Assembly: GCF_021032705.1 (NCBI RefSeq)
Contig: NZ_JAHVXI010000006.1
Location: forward strand, 124,001-188,000
DNA length: 64,000 nt
Direction: 5' to 3'
Source: Psychroserpens luteolus
Lineage (GTDB): Bacteria > Bacteroidota > Bacteroidia > Flavobacteriales > Flavobacteriaceae
Shown: piece by piece, positions 19,345 to 28,570 of the stretch
Layout: the number at the start of each line of letters is the position of its first letter
Numbering within the stretch: position 1 is the first letter of the stretch
Translations under genes and position numbers: made by a program
Notes under the pieces: generated by a model
The model's input: the letters and a program-made list of their open reading frames with translations, nothing else
Databases searched by the model: none
What the model was told of the DNA's origin: nothing

Positions 19345-20075
19345 AGACGTTGTCTAACGGCTTCATATAAAAACGCACCACAAGCTACAGAAACATTCAA
19401 CGATTCGATCTCACCTAATAGCGGAAGTTTTGCTTTTTCATCTGAAACTTTCAAAACAGACGGATTAATACCTTTTCCTTCTGAACCCATAATAATAGCA
19501 CAAGGTTCTTTAAAAGAAACATCATAGATGGTATTGTCTGTTTTCTCGGTAGCTGCAATAACTTTGATTCCACTGGCTTGCATATAAAAAACGGCATCTT
19601 TAATATGATCTACTTTGCAAATAGGCATTTTAAAAAGAGCACCAGCACTTGTTTTAATGGCATCGCCATTTACTGGAGCGCCACCTTTTTTTTGGATGAT
19701 AATTCCAGAAACACCTGTACACTCTGCTGTACGAACTATGGCACCAAAATTTCGTACATCACTTAGTTGATCCAGTAACAAAAATAATGGAGTTTTACCA
19801 GACTCAATAACATTCATTACAAGGTCTTCAATGTCATAAAATGAAATGGGAGCAATTTGAGCAATTACGCCTTGATGGTTCTTTTTTGATAGACGGTTGA
19901 GTTTTTCAACTGGCACATAAGAACTGTTTAAACGTTCTTTCTTTAAAAGCTGTTCAAGCTCAGAAAACAATTCACCTCGTAAGCCTTTTTGTAAAAATAT
20001 CTTATCAATATTCTCACCAGCCTTTATCGCTTCAATGACAGCACGTATACCAAAAATGGTAGTTTCTTTTTCCAT
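19341..20075 (-). CDS. rlmB: 23S rRNA (guanosine 2251-2'-O)-methyltransferase RlmB
   Basis: 244 residues. The N-terminal L7Ae-like substrate-binding domain (MEKETTIFGIRAVIEAIKAG) is followed by the SpoU/TrmH SPOUT domain with motif 1 DQLSDVRNFGAIVRTAEC, motif 2 IIMGSEGKGI and motif 3 ESLNVSVACGAFLYEA, which form the knotted SAM site. It methylates G2251 (E. coli numbering) in the ribosomal P loop. A perfect TACCTTTG -7 box ends 4 bases before the ATG, implying an almost leaderless mRNA. Confidence 0.93.
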   Translation of the reverse strand: MEKETTIFGIRAVIEAIKAGENIDKIFLQKGLRGELFSELEQLLKKERLNSSYVPVEKLNRLSKKNHQGVIAQIAPISFYDIEDLVMNVIESGKTPLFLLLDQLSDVRNFGAIVRTAECTGVSGIIIQKKGGAPVNGDAIKTSAGALFKMPICKVDHIKDAVFYMQASGIKVIAATEKTDNTIYDVSFKEPCAIIMGSEGKGINPSVLKVSDEKAKLPLLGEIESLNVSVACGAFLYEAVRQRL

Positions 20076-20079
20076 GGCT

Positions 20080-20087
20080 CAAAGGTA
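20080..20087 (-). promoter_or_regulatory. -7 box of the rlmB promoter
   Basis: TACCTTTG on the minus strand, directly preceded by the T-tract of the upstream terminator. No TTG is found at the normal -33 distance. Only 4 bases separate it from the rlmB ATG. Confidence 0.5.
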
Positions 20088-20092
20088 TAAAA

Positions 20093-20118
20093 AAACCATT
20101 CTATTTTTAGAATGGTTT
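20093..20118 (-). terminator. Terminator of the arylsulfotransferase-like gene
   Basis: Perfect 11-bp stem (20093-20103 with 20108-20118), 4-base loop, followed on the minus strand by seven T. It lies 20 bases past the stop at 20139. Confidence 0.85.
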
Positions 20119-20138
20119 CAATGTATTGTCTTTAATAG

Positions 20139-21791
20139 TTATTGCTTTATTATTTTCTTACTGATGCTGGCATTACCTGAATATAATTGAACAAAATAAA
20201 CTCCAGAATCAAAGTTGGATAAATCTAAAGAATTTGTTTGTTTTACTTCATGTACCTTTTTACCTAAAACAGAATACAATTCAATTTTATCAATGTCACT
20301 TGTTGATGTTATATTGATATAATCGGAAGTTGGGTTAGGATACACTGAAACTTCAGAAATTTCAAAATCATCAACACTTAAATTTAAGCACGCTGTAAGG
20401 TCTGGGTTTTGTTCTAATGGAGCTCCTGGTGTTAAATCTCTACCAAAAAAAGCAGGATAATCAGGTGCGTATTTTATAGCTCTAAAAACTAATCCGTTTA
20501 CTGGAGGCTCTTCACCTTGAATATAAGACGTTCCATCTGCATTACTAATCGGATTTTGGTATTCCCATACGATATTGTCACTAGGATCAATTTCAAAGAA
20601 TTCACCCGTTCGTCCTTCACAAATCATTGTATTTCCATTAGGTAAGCGTTGTGCACTACTCGTGATTGCAGAATAGAAATCTGAATCTTCCATAGGATCT
20701 GCTGGCAGGTCAGAATAGGTGTAATCTGCTGTTAATGGTCCATAAGCTGTTCCAGGAGTGTAACTATAGTCGCCCGTATTAGACACTGGTGGGTCTATAA
20801 TTAATACCTCTGAGAAGTTTGGTTCTCGGCCGTTACCATTGTTAAACAAAATGATTTTTCCCGCATCGGTCAAACCGTCTGCTATGTAGTGCGGATAATG
20901 TTGTCCGTATAAAATTCGGTCAGCTTCTGTTCCTTGACCATAGGCTTGTGGATTTCCCCAGCGGTATAAAAAATCACCACCTTTGCCTGAATTTCCACCA
21001 GAACTCGTAGCAGCTTCAGCAGTAGTGGTCGAGTGATCAATAACTAACACTTCACTAAGGTTTCTTGAACTAATTACTATTTGGTCAAAGTTCTCATAGT
21101 ATTGTATAGAATTAAAATGTAACCAATTTTCTGCTCCAGTACCACCATTTAAGAAGTTGATATCCATTTTACCAGGATTATCAGCAACAGTACCAAAGTT
21201 AGCTTTTGTACTATCGAAATCTTGTATTAAATGATCTTTAATATTCCACGCCCAAACCACAGTACCTTGGTTAGTACCTACGGGTTCAACTTCAAAAATT
21301 TCTTCCATATATAGACGTGGGTCTGTCAATAATGCTGGGTTTCGTCCTTCATCAACGGCTTCAGTATCAGTAATCGTTTTTACAGCAAGAATTAATACGT
21401 TTCCATTTGGCATAGGAAAGATGTCATGGTGTTGTCTAAATGTATTTGAACTGTAAACATACGACCATAGTAAATCACCATCCCAGTTGAATAGTTCTAC
21501 AATTCCTCCTTGTCCGCCTAGTGATATGTCACTAGAGCCATCTACTAATCTACCTGCTCTAAGTAAATTGCCGTTAGGCAATAAATACACGGCATTTCCA
21601 GGTAAATAAGCGCTTGTCCATTCGTTTATAACTTCACCGCAATTGTTCAACACATAAGACTTAGTATTTACTGTAAAAAGTGTAAAGGCTTCAAATACAT
21701 CATCTGTGATAAACGTTGTTCCGAGTGTGTTTTGAGAGGAGGAATTAAAATATAGGAGAAGTGTAAGAGAGACGAGTAGTTTTCTTATCAT
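20139..21791 (-). CDS. Arylsulfotransferase-like secreted protein with T9SS sorting domain
   Basis: 550 residues: signal peptide (MIRKLLVSLTLLLYFNSSSQ), a beta-propeller-like arylsulfotransferase (ASST-type) domain from about 30 to 455 with repeated blades (AVYLLPNGNLLRAG, QHHDIFPMPNGNVLILAVK, RLPNGNTMICEGRTGEFFEI), and a type A sorting domain from about 480 (VSVYPNPTSDYINI...KKIIKQ). His residues in FRQHHDIF and YGQHYPHYI could correspond to the family's catalytic His, but this is not proven. T9SS would place it outside the cell. It has its own promoter and terminator and lies downstream of the SusCD operon. ASST enzymes move sulfate between phenols; activity here is inferred from family only. 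Confidence 0.82.
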   Translation of the reverse strand: MIRKLLVSLTLLLYFNSSSQNTLGTTFITDDVFEAFTLFTVNTKSYVLNNCGEVINEWTSAYLPGNAVYLLPNGNLLRAGRLVDGSSDISLGGQGGIVELFNWDGDLLWSYVYSSNTFRQHHDIFPMPNGNVLILAVKTITDTEAVDEGRNPALLTDPRLYMEEIFEVEPVGTNQGTVVWAWNIKDHLIQDFDSTKANFGTVADNPGKMDINFLNGGTGAENWLHFNSIQYYENFDQIVISSRNLSEVLVIDHSTTTAEAATSSGGNSGKGGDFLYRWGNPQAYGQGTEADRILYGQHYPHYIADGLTDAGKIILFNNGNGREPNFSEVLIIDPPVSNTGDYSYTPGTAYGPLTADYTYSDLPADPMEDSDFYSAITSSAQRLPNGNTMICEGRTGEFFEIDPSDNIVWEYQNPISNADGTSYIQGEEPPVNGLVFRAIKYAPDYPAFFGRDLTPGAPLEQNPDLTACLNLSVDDFEISEVSVYPNPTSDYINITSTSDIDKIELYSVLGKKVHEVKQTNSLDLSNFDSGVYFVQLYSGNASISKKIIKQ

Positions 21792-21849
21792 AGCAATTTT
21801 TTAATAAATTATTAGTGCAACTTTTTTTGTAAACCTAACATATTAATGC

Positions 21850-21882
21850 CAAAAATAATTAAGATAGTTCATATTTAACAAA
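21850..21882 (-). promoter_or_regulatory. Promoter of the arylsulfotransferase-like gene
   Basis: Reading the minus strand: TTTG (21882-21879), 21-base spacer, perfect TATTTTTG -7 box (21857-21850). The inferred start near 21845 leaves a leader of about 54 bases. The promoter abuts the terminator at 21883-21910. Confidence 0.65.
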
Positions 21883-21910
21883 AAAAGCCACCTAATTTTA
21901 GGTGGCTTTT
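21883..21910 (-). terminator. Terminator of the SusC/SusD/lipoprotein operon
   Basis: Perfect 13-bp stem (21883-21895 with 21898-21910) around AGCCACCTAA, loop TT, followed on the minus strand by a T-run. It lies 21 bases past the stop at 21932. Confidence 0.85.
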
Positions 21911-21931
21911 TAGTATTCATATGTCAAGCAA

Positions 21932-22981
21932 TCAATTATTTCCTTTTAACGCTTGCTTTTCTTTAAGTGACATTCTATGATCTGCAAATCTACCTGAAGC
22001 AATTTGTGTGTTATTACTGTCGGTGACTGTGTAGGTGTTTCCTGTTTTTTCAATAGTGAATGATGTAATGGCGTTTCCATTTCCATCAAGAAGCCCACCA
22101 TCATTTAAAGGAAATAGAGCAGACAGATCAACAGACTCTACAAATACACCAGCTTTCATGAAATCAAGAGTGGCAGGTATATTACTATTGTCTGAAGATG
22201 AGTTGCCATTAGCTGTCCAAAAACTAGCATCTATAATATAAGTGCCATCTGCATCAGAACCTAAAATAGTAAGTTCTTCAGGACAATCATTGTAACTCGT
22301 TTGTATGTAAGCACCTCCAAAAATGAGCTCTAGATCTAAGTCTAATCCGTTATCAATATCGCAAGCATCAGCACCACTTTCTAAGTAATCACCAGCCCAA
22401 TTTAGTCTTGCAACTAAATCATTTCCTACGAAATCGTTAATGGTCACACTAATATCTTCAGATATAGTTGCAGCCATTAGAGATGTAGACGTCAATCTTA
22501 GATTAACTGTTTTTGTATTCTCAGGAAGAAAATCTTGAATCGTTTCAATATTTAATTCAATTGATTCAGTAAAAGGAGGGAAGGATGCTACATATCCTGT
22601 ACCACCAAGATATCCATACTCGAACCAGCCAGACTCAAACCAAGTTGGGTAAGGTACTTCAACGTCTTCAAATTGTATTCTGTCATAAAAGCCATTACCT
22701 GTTGTTGCATCACCATCTGTAGGATTTGCTGTTACAACTGGATTACCTTCGTCGTCTAGAATATCGACTCTAATGTCTATTTTTTCTGAAACTGCGAATT
22801 CAACATCAATATTGAACACAGCCGTTTCGCCTTCAGTTACTGTAACCGAATTACTCATTACTGTTAACTCAGGTTTCCCTCTTCTTGGAATAGAATCGTC
22901 ATCTTCACATGAAAAGGTAACAAGACCTAACAGGAAAACGAAAACTAAAGAATAACTTATTTTTTTATGTATATTTTTCAT
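21932..22981 (-). CDS. Accessory surface lipoprotein of the SusCD locus (A)
   Basis: 349 residues: lipoprotein signal peptide with Cys 25 (...LVTFSC) followed by EDDDS, a strong Bacteroidota surface-export signal. Residues about 38-185 look like a Calx-beta-type domain (VTVTEGETAVFNIDVEF, ending ISEDISVTINDF). A second beta-rich domain follows (about 190-335) with Cys residues in ADACDIDNG and SYNDCPEEL that may pair. No catalytic motif is seen. It is last in a four-gene unit after SusC, SusD and another lipoprotein, so it probably binds the imported ligand at the surface. Confidence 0.75.
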   Translation of the reverse strand: MKNIHKKISYSLVFVFLLGLVTFSCEDDDSIPRRGKPELTVMSNSVTVTEGETAVFNIDVEFAVSEKIDIRVDILDDEGNPVVTANPTDGDATTGNGFYDRIQFEDVEVPYPTWFESGWFEYGYLGGTGYVASFPPFTESIELNIETIQDFLPENTKTVNLRLTSTSLMAATISEDISVTINDFVGNDLVARLNWAGDYLESGADACDIDNGLDLDLELIFGGAYIQTSYNDCPEELTILGSDADGTYIIDASFWTANGNSSSDNSNIPATLDFMKAGVFVESVDLSALFPLNDGGLLDGNGNAITSFTIEKTGNTYTVTDSNNTQIASGRFADHRMSLKEKQALKGNN

Positions 22982-22993
22982 GTTTTTCTAGTA

Positions 22994-23854
22994 TTAAAGT
23001 GGTGTGTAAACTGAAACTCCATTTTCGCCATAACCTTCGCAAAACCATGAGATGGTTATTACTCCAGTATCAGGATCTACGGCATTAACGCCTCCATCCA
23101 GAGGAATGACTAATCCCCAAGGGTCATTTTGATTTACCCAAGATATCTCACCACAATTTTCTGTGAATTCTACATCAAAGCTAGTTGGGCCAGTTCCGTA
23201 AGCTGTGCTGTAAGGACCATTGCTGTATAATCCACCAGACATATCAAATACTCTATAAAGTCCGTCACCTAAAGCCTCAATTTCGATTTCTATTGTGTTA
23301 GGATTAAAATTTGGTAAGAAATCATGGTATCCATATGTTGTAGTCATACTATACATACCTCCAATATCTGAAAAACAAATCCCATTAATAGTAATTGTCA
23401 ATGTTCTAAAGGAAGCTGCAACTTCACCATTACTGGCAGAAGTTATATTTAAAACAAGTGTCTTTGGATTATCTACATCTATAACATCAGAGTAAAAATT
23501 GATATCCAATTTTGCAAAGTCTCTGTCTTCTTCAATGGTAACAGATTGCGATCCACTTACAAAATCATAATCTGTCCCAGCAACAGCTGTAGAACTTTGA
23601 TCCACTTCGAAGTTGACCGTTATACTAGGTGTGCTAGCAAATTCTTCTCCACCAAATAAAACAATATTCTCACTATACAAGTTCACCTGTCCATCTGTTA
23701 AAAAAGCAGGAGCTGCCGAACTGTTATTAAAGCCAACCACAAAAGGTGTATTAGCTAGGTCTGCTTCTAACTGTTGTTGATCGTCGTCTACACTACAAGA
23801 GACTACCAACTGAGCAGCTAGAATTGTCAAAACAATAAATTTAATTTTTTTCAT
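22994..23854 (-). CDS. Accessory surface lipoprotein of the SusCD locus (B)
   Basis: 286 residues. Lipidated Cys 20 (AAQLVVSC) is followed by SVDDD. Residues about 55-155 form a Calx-beta-like domain (AVAGTDYDFVSGSQSVTIEE, NPKTLVLNITS). The C-terminal domain, about 160-286, contains paired Cys and aromatic residues (ENCGEISWVNQNDPWG, TISWFCEGYG). The same two-domain plan as the neighbouring lipoprotein suggests related roles and possibly an old duplication. Spacing is 12 bases to the next gene and 11 bases from SusD. Confidence 0.75.
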   Translation of the reverse strand: MKKIKFIVLTILAAQLVVSCSVDDDQQQLEADLANTPFVVGFNNSSAAPAFLTDGQVNLYSENIVLFGGEEFASTPSITVNFEVDQSSTAVAGTDYDFVSGSQSVTIEEDRDFAKLDINFYSDVIDVDNPKTLVLNITSASNGEVAASFRTLTITINGICFSDIGGMYSMTTTYGYHDFLPNFNPNTIEIEIEALGDGLYRVFDMSGGLYSNGPYSTAYGTGPTSFDVEFTENCGEISWVNQNDPWGLVIPLDGGVNAVDPDTGVITISWFCEGYGENGVSVYTPL

Positions 23855-23865
23855 AATCTTTTTTT

Positions 23866-25386
23866 TTAGTTAACGTCCCAAAATACAGGTGTATCAAAAG
23901 CTGTATCTACCGTTTGATTGTAAACACTAACATTTGCTGAATTTCCTGTATATTCTGAGGTTGGATATAATAATCGTAATGGTCTATTAGGTCTGTTTGT
24001 AATATCTGGAAGCGGCATGTTACTAGGGAAACCAGTTCTTGTGAACTCTATCCAGGTTTCAATACCATTGGTTCCACCTAAATCAATCCATTTTTGAGTA
24101 ATAATAGCTTCAAGTTTATCTGCGCTGCCATCCCAACCAATTCCGTTGACATTATTAGCATCATTTAAATAACTTCCAATAGAAGCACCAAGTCTGTCAA
24201 ATGAAGATTGAATAGCACTTTCGAAAAGACCTTTAGCGTTTCCAGAATTTAATATACCTCTAAATACAGCCTCAGACTGAAGAAATAGTGATTCGGAAGC
24301 TGTCATAATATAACCATCTTGTTGAGGCGATATTAATAATCCAGGTCCAATTCTAGACGGTTGATCTTCTCCACCTTGCGTATTTCCTTGAATAGTCGCT
24401 TGACCACCTCTTGGTGCGTAAAGTCTTTGAAGTCTGGCATCTGAAACACCAGTTGTTGTTCCGTCTAAAAACTCAACCAAGAAGGTAGTTGGTCCTGCTC
24501 TTAAGTTAGAGAAGGTTTGGTTAGACGCATTTCCAAATTGTCCAGGATCGTAACCAAAGGTTTCAGCAAATGGATTCATACGATCTTCCTCATCTGAATA
24601 TCCTGGATTGATTGTCACATTTTCTCCTGCGCCTAAGAAGTTGGCATTATTGAGAGCTGCAAGCTCACCATTTACAATAGACTGTAAATCTGGTGTTCCT
24701 TGAGCAGCATCATACATACGTAATAACATTCTCAGTTTTACAGTATTTCCAAATTTTATCCACATGTCCATGTTTCCTCCCATGATCACATCGTTAGAAC
24801 CCATTCCAATTGCAGTACTTGTGTCTGTATTTTGAATTTGAGCAATGGCATCGTTGATATCAGCAATCAAAGCAACATAAACATCTGTTTGATTATCATA
24901 TTCTGGGAATAATAAATCACCACGTTGATGAATATCTGTAAAAGGAATGTCACCATAAAGGTCTACTAAATACTGAAAGTAGAATGCTCTATAAATCTTA
25001 GAGGCACCTTTGAAATAATCATAATTATCAGCATACTCATTCTCAATAATTTGAGTTAAGTTTCCAGTTCTAGCCATTAAGTTATCCCATATACCACTAT
25101 AAAAATCTGTAGTTAATTGGTATTGAAACTCTACAAAGTAAGGTGCTTGCACCTGCTGTGCATTACCTGACCATGTGGCTATCATAGTGTTTCCTAATCC
25201 GTTCATAGTCGTCATAAGTGTACCTGCAGGCACAGTTAAGGCTCCAGGAAGAATTACTTCAGGAGGTAATTGATCAATGACAACTCCGTTTGGATCTTCA
25301 TTCACTAGCACATCGTTACAAGAAAATGTAAGACATAATAGTGCCAATGACATTATCGTATATTTTATTTTATTTATGTTTTTCAT
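23866..25386 (-). CDS. SusD/RagB family nutrient-binding outer-membrane lipoprotein
   Basis: 506 residues with lipobox ...LLCLTFSC (Cys 23) then NDVLVNEDPNG. The helical TPR-like body contains the SusD signature region YLVDLYGDIPFTDIHQ and the late WIDLGGTNGIETWIEFTRTGFP, typical of the SusD-like_2 subgroup. SusD lids sit on SusC barrels on the cell surface and capture glycans, peptides or other oligomers. It starts 4 bases after the SusC stop, so the two are co-translated. The ligand cannot be read from the sequence. Confidence 0.92.
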   Translation of the reverse strand: MKNINKIKYTIMSLALLCLTFSCNDVLVNEDPNGVVIDQLPPEVILPGALTVPAGTLMTTMNGLGNTMIATWSGNAQQVQAPYFVEFQYQLTTDFYSGIWDNLMARTGNLTQIIENEYADNYDYFKGASKIYRAFYFQYLVDLYGDIPFTDIHQRGDLLFPEYDNQTDVYVALIADINDAIAQIQNTDTSTAIGMGSNDVIMGGNMDMWIKFGNTVKLRMLLRMYDAAQGTPDLQSIVNGELAALNNANFLGAGENVTINPGYSDEEDRMNPFAETFGYDPGQFGNASNQTFSNLRAGPTTFLVEFLDGTTTGVSDARLQRLYAPRGGQATIQGNTQGGEDQPSRIGPGLLISPQQDGYIMTASESLFLQSEAVFRGILNSGNAKGLFESAIQSSFDRLGASIGSYLNDANNVNGIGWDGSADKLEAIITQKWIDLGGTNGIETWIEFTRTGFPSNMPLPDITNRPNRPLRLLYPTSEYTGNSANVSVYNQTVDTAFDTPVFWDVN

Positions 25387-25390
25387 TTTC

Positions 25391-28300
25391 TTAAAAGTTA
25401 AGTTTTACGTTCATTGAATAAAATTTAGTTGGAGGCGTTTGACCATATCCACCTATTCCAGAACCTATTTCAGGATCATTATATCGTCTGTTCTCTTTTG
25501 GTAAAACAATCAATAAATTTCTTCCACTAACACCAACTGATAAACCTTGAATAAATGTGTTTTCAAGTGCTTTACTCGGTAAGGTATAGCTTAGGGCAAC
25601 TTCTCTAAGTTTAAATGCTGTTGCGTCTAAAACAAAGTTCTCATCTACACCTGTGAAATCTCCACTTTGAACAAACGATTGGTATTGTGCATAAGCAGAT
25701 GGTCCTCCGTAAGATGGCCCTGTTAACACATCTGTGTTAGTTGTTCCAGAACCTTGAACTGTTGAATTTGGGAAAATGAAATACCCTCTTCCATTTTCAG
25801 CAGTAATAAAACTACGGCCTTGACCAGTAAGGTTATTGTAGATATTTGAATAGAATACATGTCCTGTTCTAAAATCGGCAACGGCACTTAATCTAAATCC
25901 TTTATAAGTGATGTCTGTACCGAAATTTAAAATATAATCAGGAGTAGTTCTTCCTAGAACTTTCAGTCCAGAAGCTGTTCTAGGTGATCCATCAGGATTT
26001 AAAACCACTCGACCTTGATCATCTCTTTCATAAGCTGTACCTTGAATCAAAGGATATTCTTGACCTTGAATGGCATAAATACCAGGAGCACCACTACCCA
26101 ATTGATCTGAATCCTCAGTAATTTTAGTAGCGATTGTGCGCTGAGAGGCATAACCAAAGTTTAGATTCCATCTTAGGTCATCTGTTTTAATAGGAGTAAG
26201 ACCTAAATCTACTTCGTAAGCATTAGTTTCGGTTTCACCTACGTTGATACCAGCGCTAAAAACACTAGTTGATGAAGATACCGAAGCACTTAGTATTTGA
26301 TTGTCGTTCGTATAGAACGAATAACTACCATCTAGAGTAATTCTTGGAATACCACCACGCTTTAAAAGTTCTAGATTAAGATTTGCTTCGAAAGTACTAA
26401 TGAATTCAGGCTCAATAGCATTATCAAAAGTAGAAGAAGGGATTATAAACGAGTTTACACCACCTGGGAAAGGGAATGCGGCCGGTCTAAATCCTGTATC
26501 AAATAAATCATGTGATCCTAAAGCCGAAATATTTGCAGTTTTTACATAACCTCCAGATACTTTTACTTTATGTAAAAAGTCTGTTTTAATTTCTGGAAAT
26601 GCTTTTGTTGGAATGAAAGATGCACCAGCAGAATAGTAGAAGAAGCCAATGTCTCCAATATCTCTTCCTGGAGACTGCAATCTAGAATCCCATTCTTGTC
26701 GTCCTGTTAAGTTTAAAAATAAATAATCTTTATAACTTAAATCAACATTTGCAAAAATAGCTTGTTGTCTTCTTTTCGAACTGAAATCTGAAACAGTAAT
26801 ACCACTTGAAATATTTTCAACAGTATATAAACCTGGGAGTGTTAAAATATCTCCAGCTGTAGTTTGAGAGAAACCTCTGCTTTCAGTTGAATTGAAACCA
26901 ACTAATGATTTTAACCCGATATCTTCTGTTAAATCGTAATTGAAATTTGCAATTAAGTCGGTGTATAATGTTCTCGAATTATTACTGTTTACACTTAAAG
27001 ATGATTGAATATCTCTACCATCACCTGTAATGGTGAATTCAGCAACATAATCATTAACATAAGTAAAGCCTTTACCACTATTAGTAACAACATTACTTCT
27101 TAATACTGCGCTGATATTGTCATTGAATTGGTACGATAATTCAGCCGACAAATCAGATCTTGTATTTTCTGAAATAGATCTTTGATTATTCTTTACCCAG
27201 TAAGGACTATCACCAAAAGCAGTCCAGTGGTCACTATTACTTCCAGAATCAAAGTCTAAAATATTAACATCACTTGGTAACTGAGCCAGTTGTCCATAAA
27301 CACCATTCGAAACCGATTGGTCTTCACTAGTAAATCTCACATTAGCCGACATTGAGAATTTTCCAAACGTTTTACCAGCACTAAGTGCTAAAAAGTCTTT
27401 TGTATATTCATCATCAGGAATGATACCGTCAGTAGTTCTTCTGTTTGCAGTTAATGAATAAAACCCATCACTGTTTCCGCCAGATAGCGTAATTGTATTT
27501 TGTAAGGCAACACCAGTATCAAAAAAGTCTTTCATATTGTCTTTTCTGAATTCGTAAGTACCATATCTAAAATCTGAAACGGTTGGATAAGGTAATCCCA
27601 CAGGCTGAAGAGAACCATCATATTCTGGACCCCATGATCCTTGGTCAAAGGCATCGATTTCTCCCCAATATCCTTTACCGTATCTATCTTGTAATTGAGG
27701 TAAAAAAGCAATCTCTTCTAGAGTAAGCGTTGACGTGTAGCTTATGTTTAACTTTCCTGTGTCTTTTGCTCCTTTTTTAGTAGTTACAATAATAACTCCG
27801 TTACCACCTCTAGATCCATAAAGCGCAGCTCCATTTGGACCTTTAATGATGTTTATGGATTCTATAATTTCAGGATCCAAATCTGATAAAATAGTCGCTG
27901 AGGAAATAACATTGTCGATTACAATCAAAGCAGAGTTTGATCCAGATAAAGAACGTGTTCCTCTTAGTCTAATTGTTGTAGATGGATTAACACCTGTGTT
28001 AGTCGTGTTAATCTGTAAACCAGAAACTTTACCTGCAAGAGATTGCACAGCATCAGGGTTGTTAGCAGATGTGATCTCTTCAGCTTTTAAATTTTCATAA
28101 GCTGTTGTGATTTCATCAGGCTTTCTTTTGATACCTACTGCAGTAACAATAACTTCGTCTAAAGATTCAGCATCCTCTAACATGGTAACATTAATTACAT
28201 TAGATTCTCCAACAGTAATTTCTTGAGTTTTTAAACCTACATACGAAAAAACCAAAATATCGCCTACATTGGCATTTACATTGTAATTTCCGTCAAAATC

Positions 28301-28465
28301 TGTTTGAGTTCCGGTTGTAGTTCCCTTAATTAAGATATTAACTCCGGGAATTGGTAAACCGGTATTGTCTGAGACAGTTCCGGAAATGGTTTTTTCTTGT
28401 GCTAACGTAAGTTGCACAGCTAACAGCAATAAAAGTGTTAGCACTTTACTAAGTGTTATTTTCAT
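25391..28465 (-). CDS. SusC/RagA family TonB-dependent outer-membrane transporter
   Basis: Start chosen at ATG 28465 (MKITLSKVLTLLLLLAVQ, a normal signal peptide); a longer frame to 28525 adds a non-signal extension. 1024 residues: N-terminal carboxypeptidase-regulatory-like domain (TISGTVSDNTGLPIPGVNI) at about 25-105, plug domain from about 110 (LDEVIVTAVGIKR, IESINIIKGPNGAALYGSRG) and a 22-strand barrel to the C-terminus (SMNVKLNF). It imports large ligands across the outer membrane with TonB energy, together with the adjacent SusD. It is the first gene of the operon; GAAATTTG, with TTG 20 bases upstream, is a possible one-mismatch promoter. Confidence 0.95.
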   Translation of the reverse strand: MKITLSKVLTLLLLLAVQLTLAQEKTISGTVSDNTGLPIPGVNILIKGTTTGTQTDFDGNYNVNANVGDILVFSYVGLKTQEITVGESNVINVTMLEDAESLDEVIVTAVGIKRKPDEITTAYENLKAEEITSANNPDAVQSLAGKVSGLQINTTNTGVNPSTTIRLRGTRSLSGSNSALIVIDNVISSATILSDLDPEIIESINIIKGPNGAALYGSRGGNGVIIVTTKKGAKDTGKLNISYTSTLTLEEIAFLPQLQDRYGKGYWGEIDAFDQGSWGPEYDGSLQPVGLPYPTVSDFRYGTYEFRKDNMKDFFDTGVALQNTITLSGGNSDGFYSLTANRRTTDGIIPDDEYTKDFLALSAGKTFGKFSMSANVRFTSEDQSVSNGVYGQLAQLPSDVNILDFDSGSNSDHWTAFGDSPYWVKNNQRSISENTRSDLSAELSYQFNDNISAVLRSNVVTNSGKGFTYVNDYVAEFTITGDGRDIQSSLSVNSNNSRTLYTDLIANFNYDLTEDIGLKSLVGFNSTESRGFSQTTAGDILTLPGLYTVENISSGITVSDFSSKRRQQAIFANVDLSYKDYLFLNLTGRQEWDSRLQSPGRDIGDIGFFYYSAGASFIPTKAFPEIKTDFLHKVKVSGGYVKTANISALGSHDLFDTGFRPAAFPFPGGVNSFIIPSSTFDNAIEPEFISTFEANLNLELLKRGGIPRITLDGSYSFYTNDNQILSASVSSSTSVFSAGINVGETETNAYEVDLGLTPIKTDDLRWNLNFGYASQRTIATKITEDSDQLGSGAPGIYAIQGQEYPLIQGTAYERDDQGRVVLNPDGSPRTASGLKVLGRTTPDYILNFGTDITYKGFRLSAVADFRTGHVFYSNIYNNLTGQGRSFITAENGRGYFIFPNSTVQGSGTTNTDVLTGPSYGGPSAYAQYQSFVQSGDFTGVDENFVLDATAFKLREVALSYTLPSKALENTFIQGLSVGVSGRNLLIVLPKENRRYNDPEIGSGIGGYGQTPPTKFYSMNVKLNF

Positions 28466-28570
28466 ATTGTTGATTGATTTAAATTGGTCTAGCTCAAATT
28501 TCACAATAAAAAACTTACAAAACAATGATTAAGTGAGAAAATTTTGAATTTTATTGCTAAATATTTAAAA

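Noticed and set aside
28466-28525. Extended N-terminus of SusC
   Set aside because: The additional 20 residues precede a typical signal peptide that should be N-terminal.
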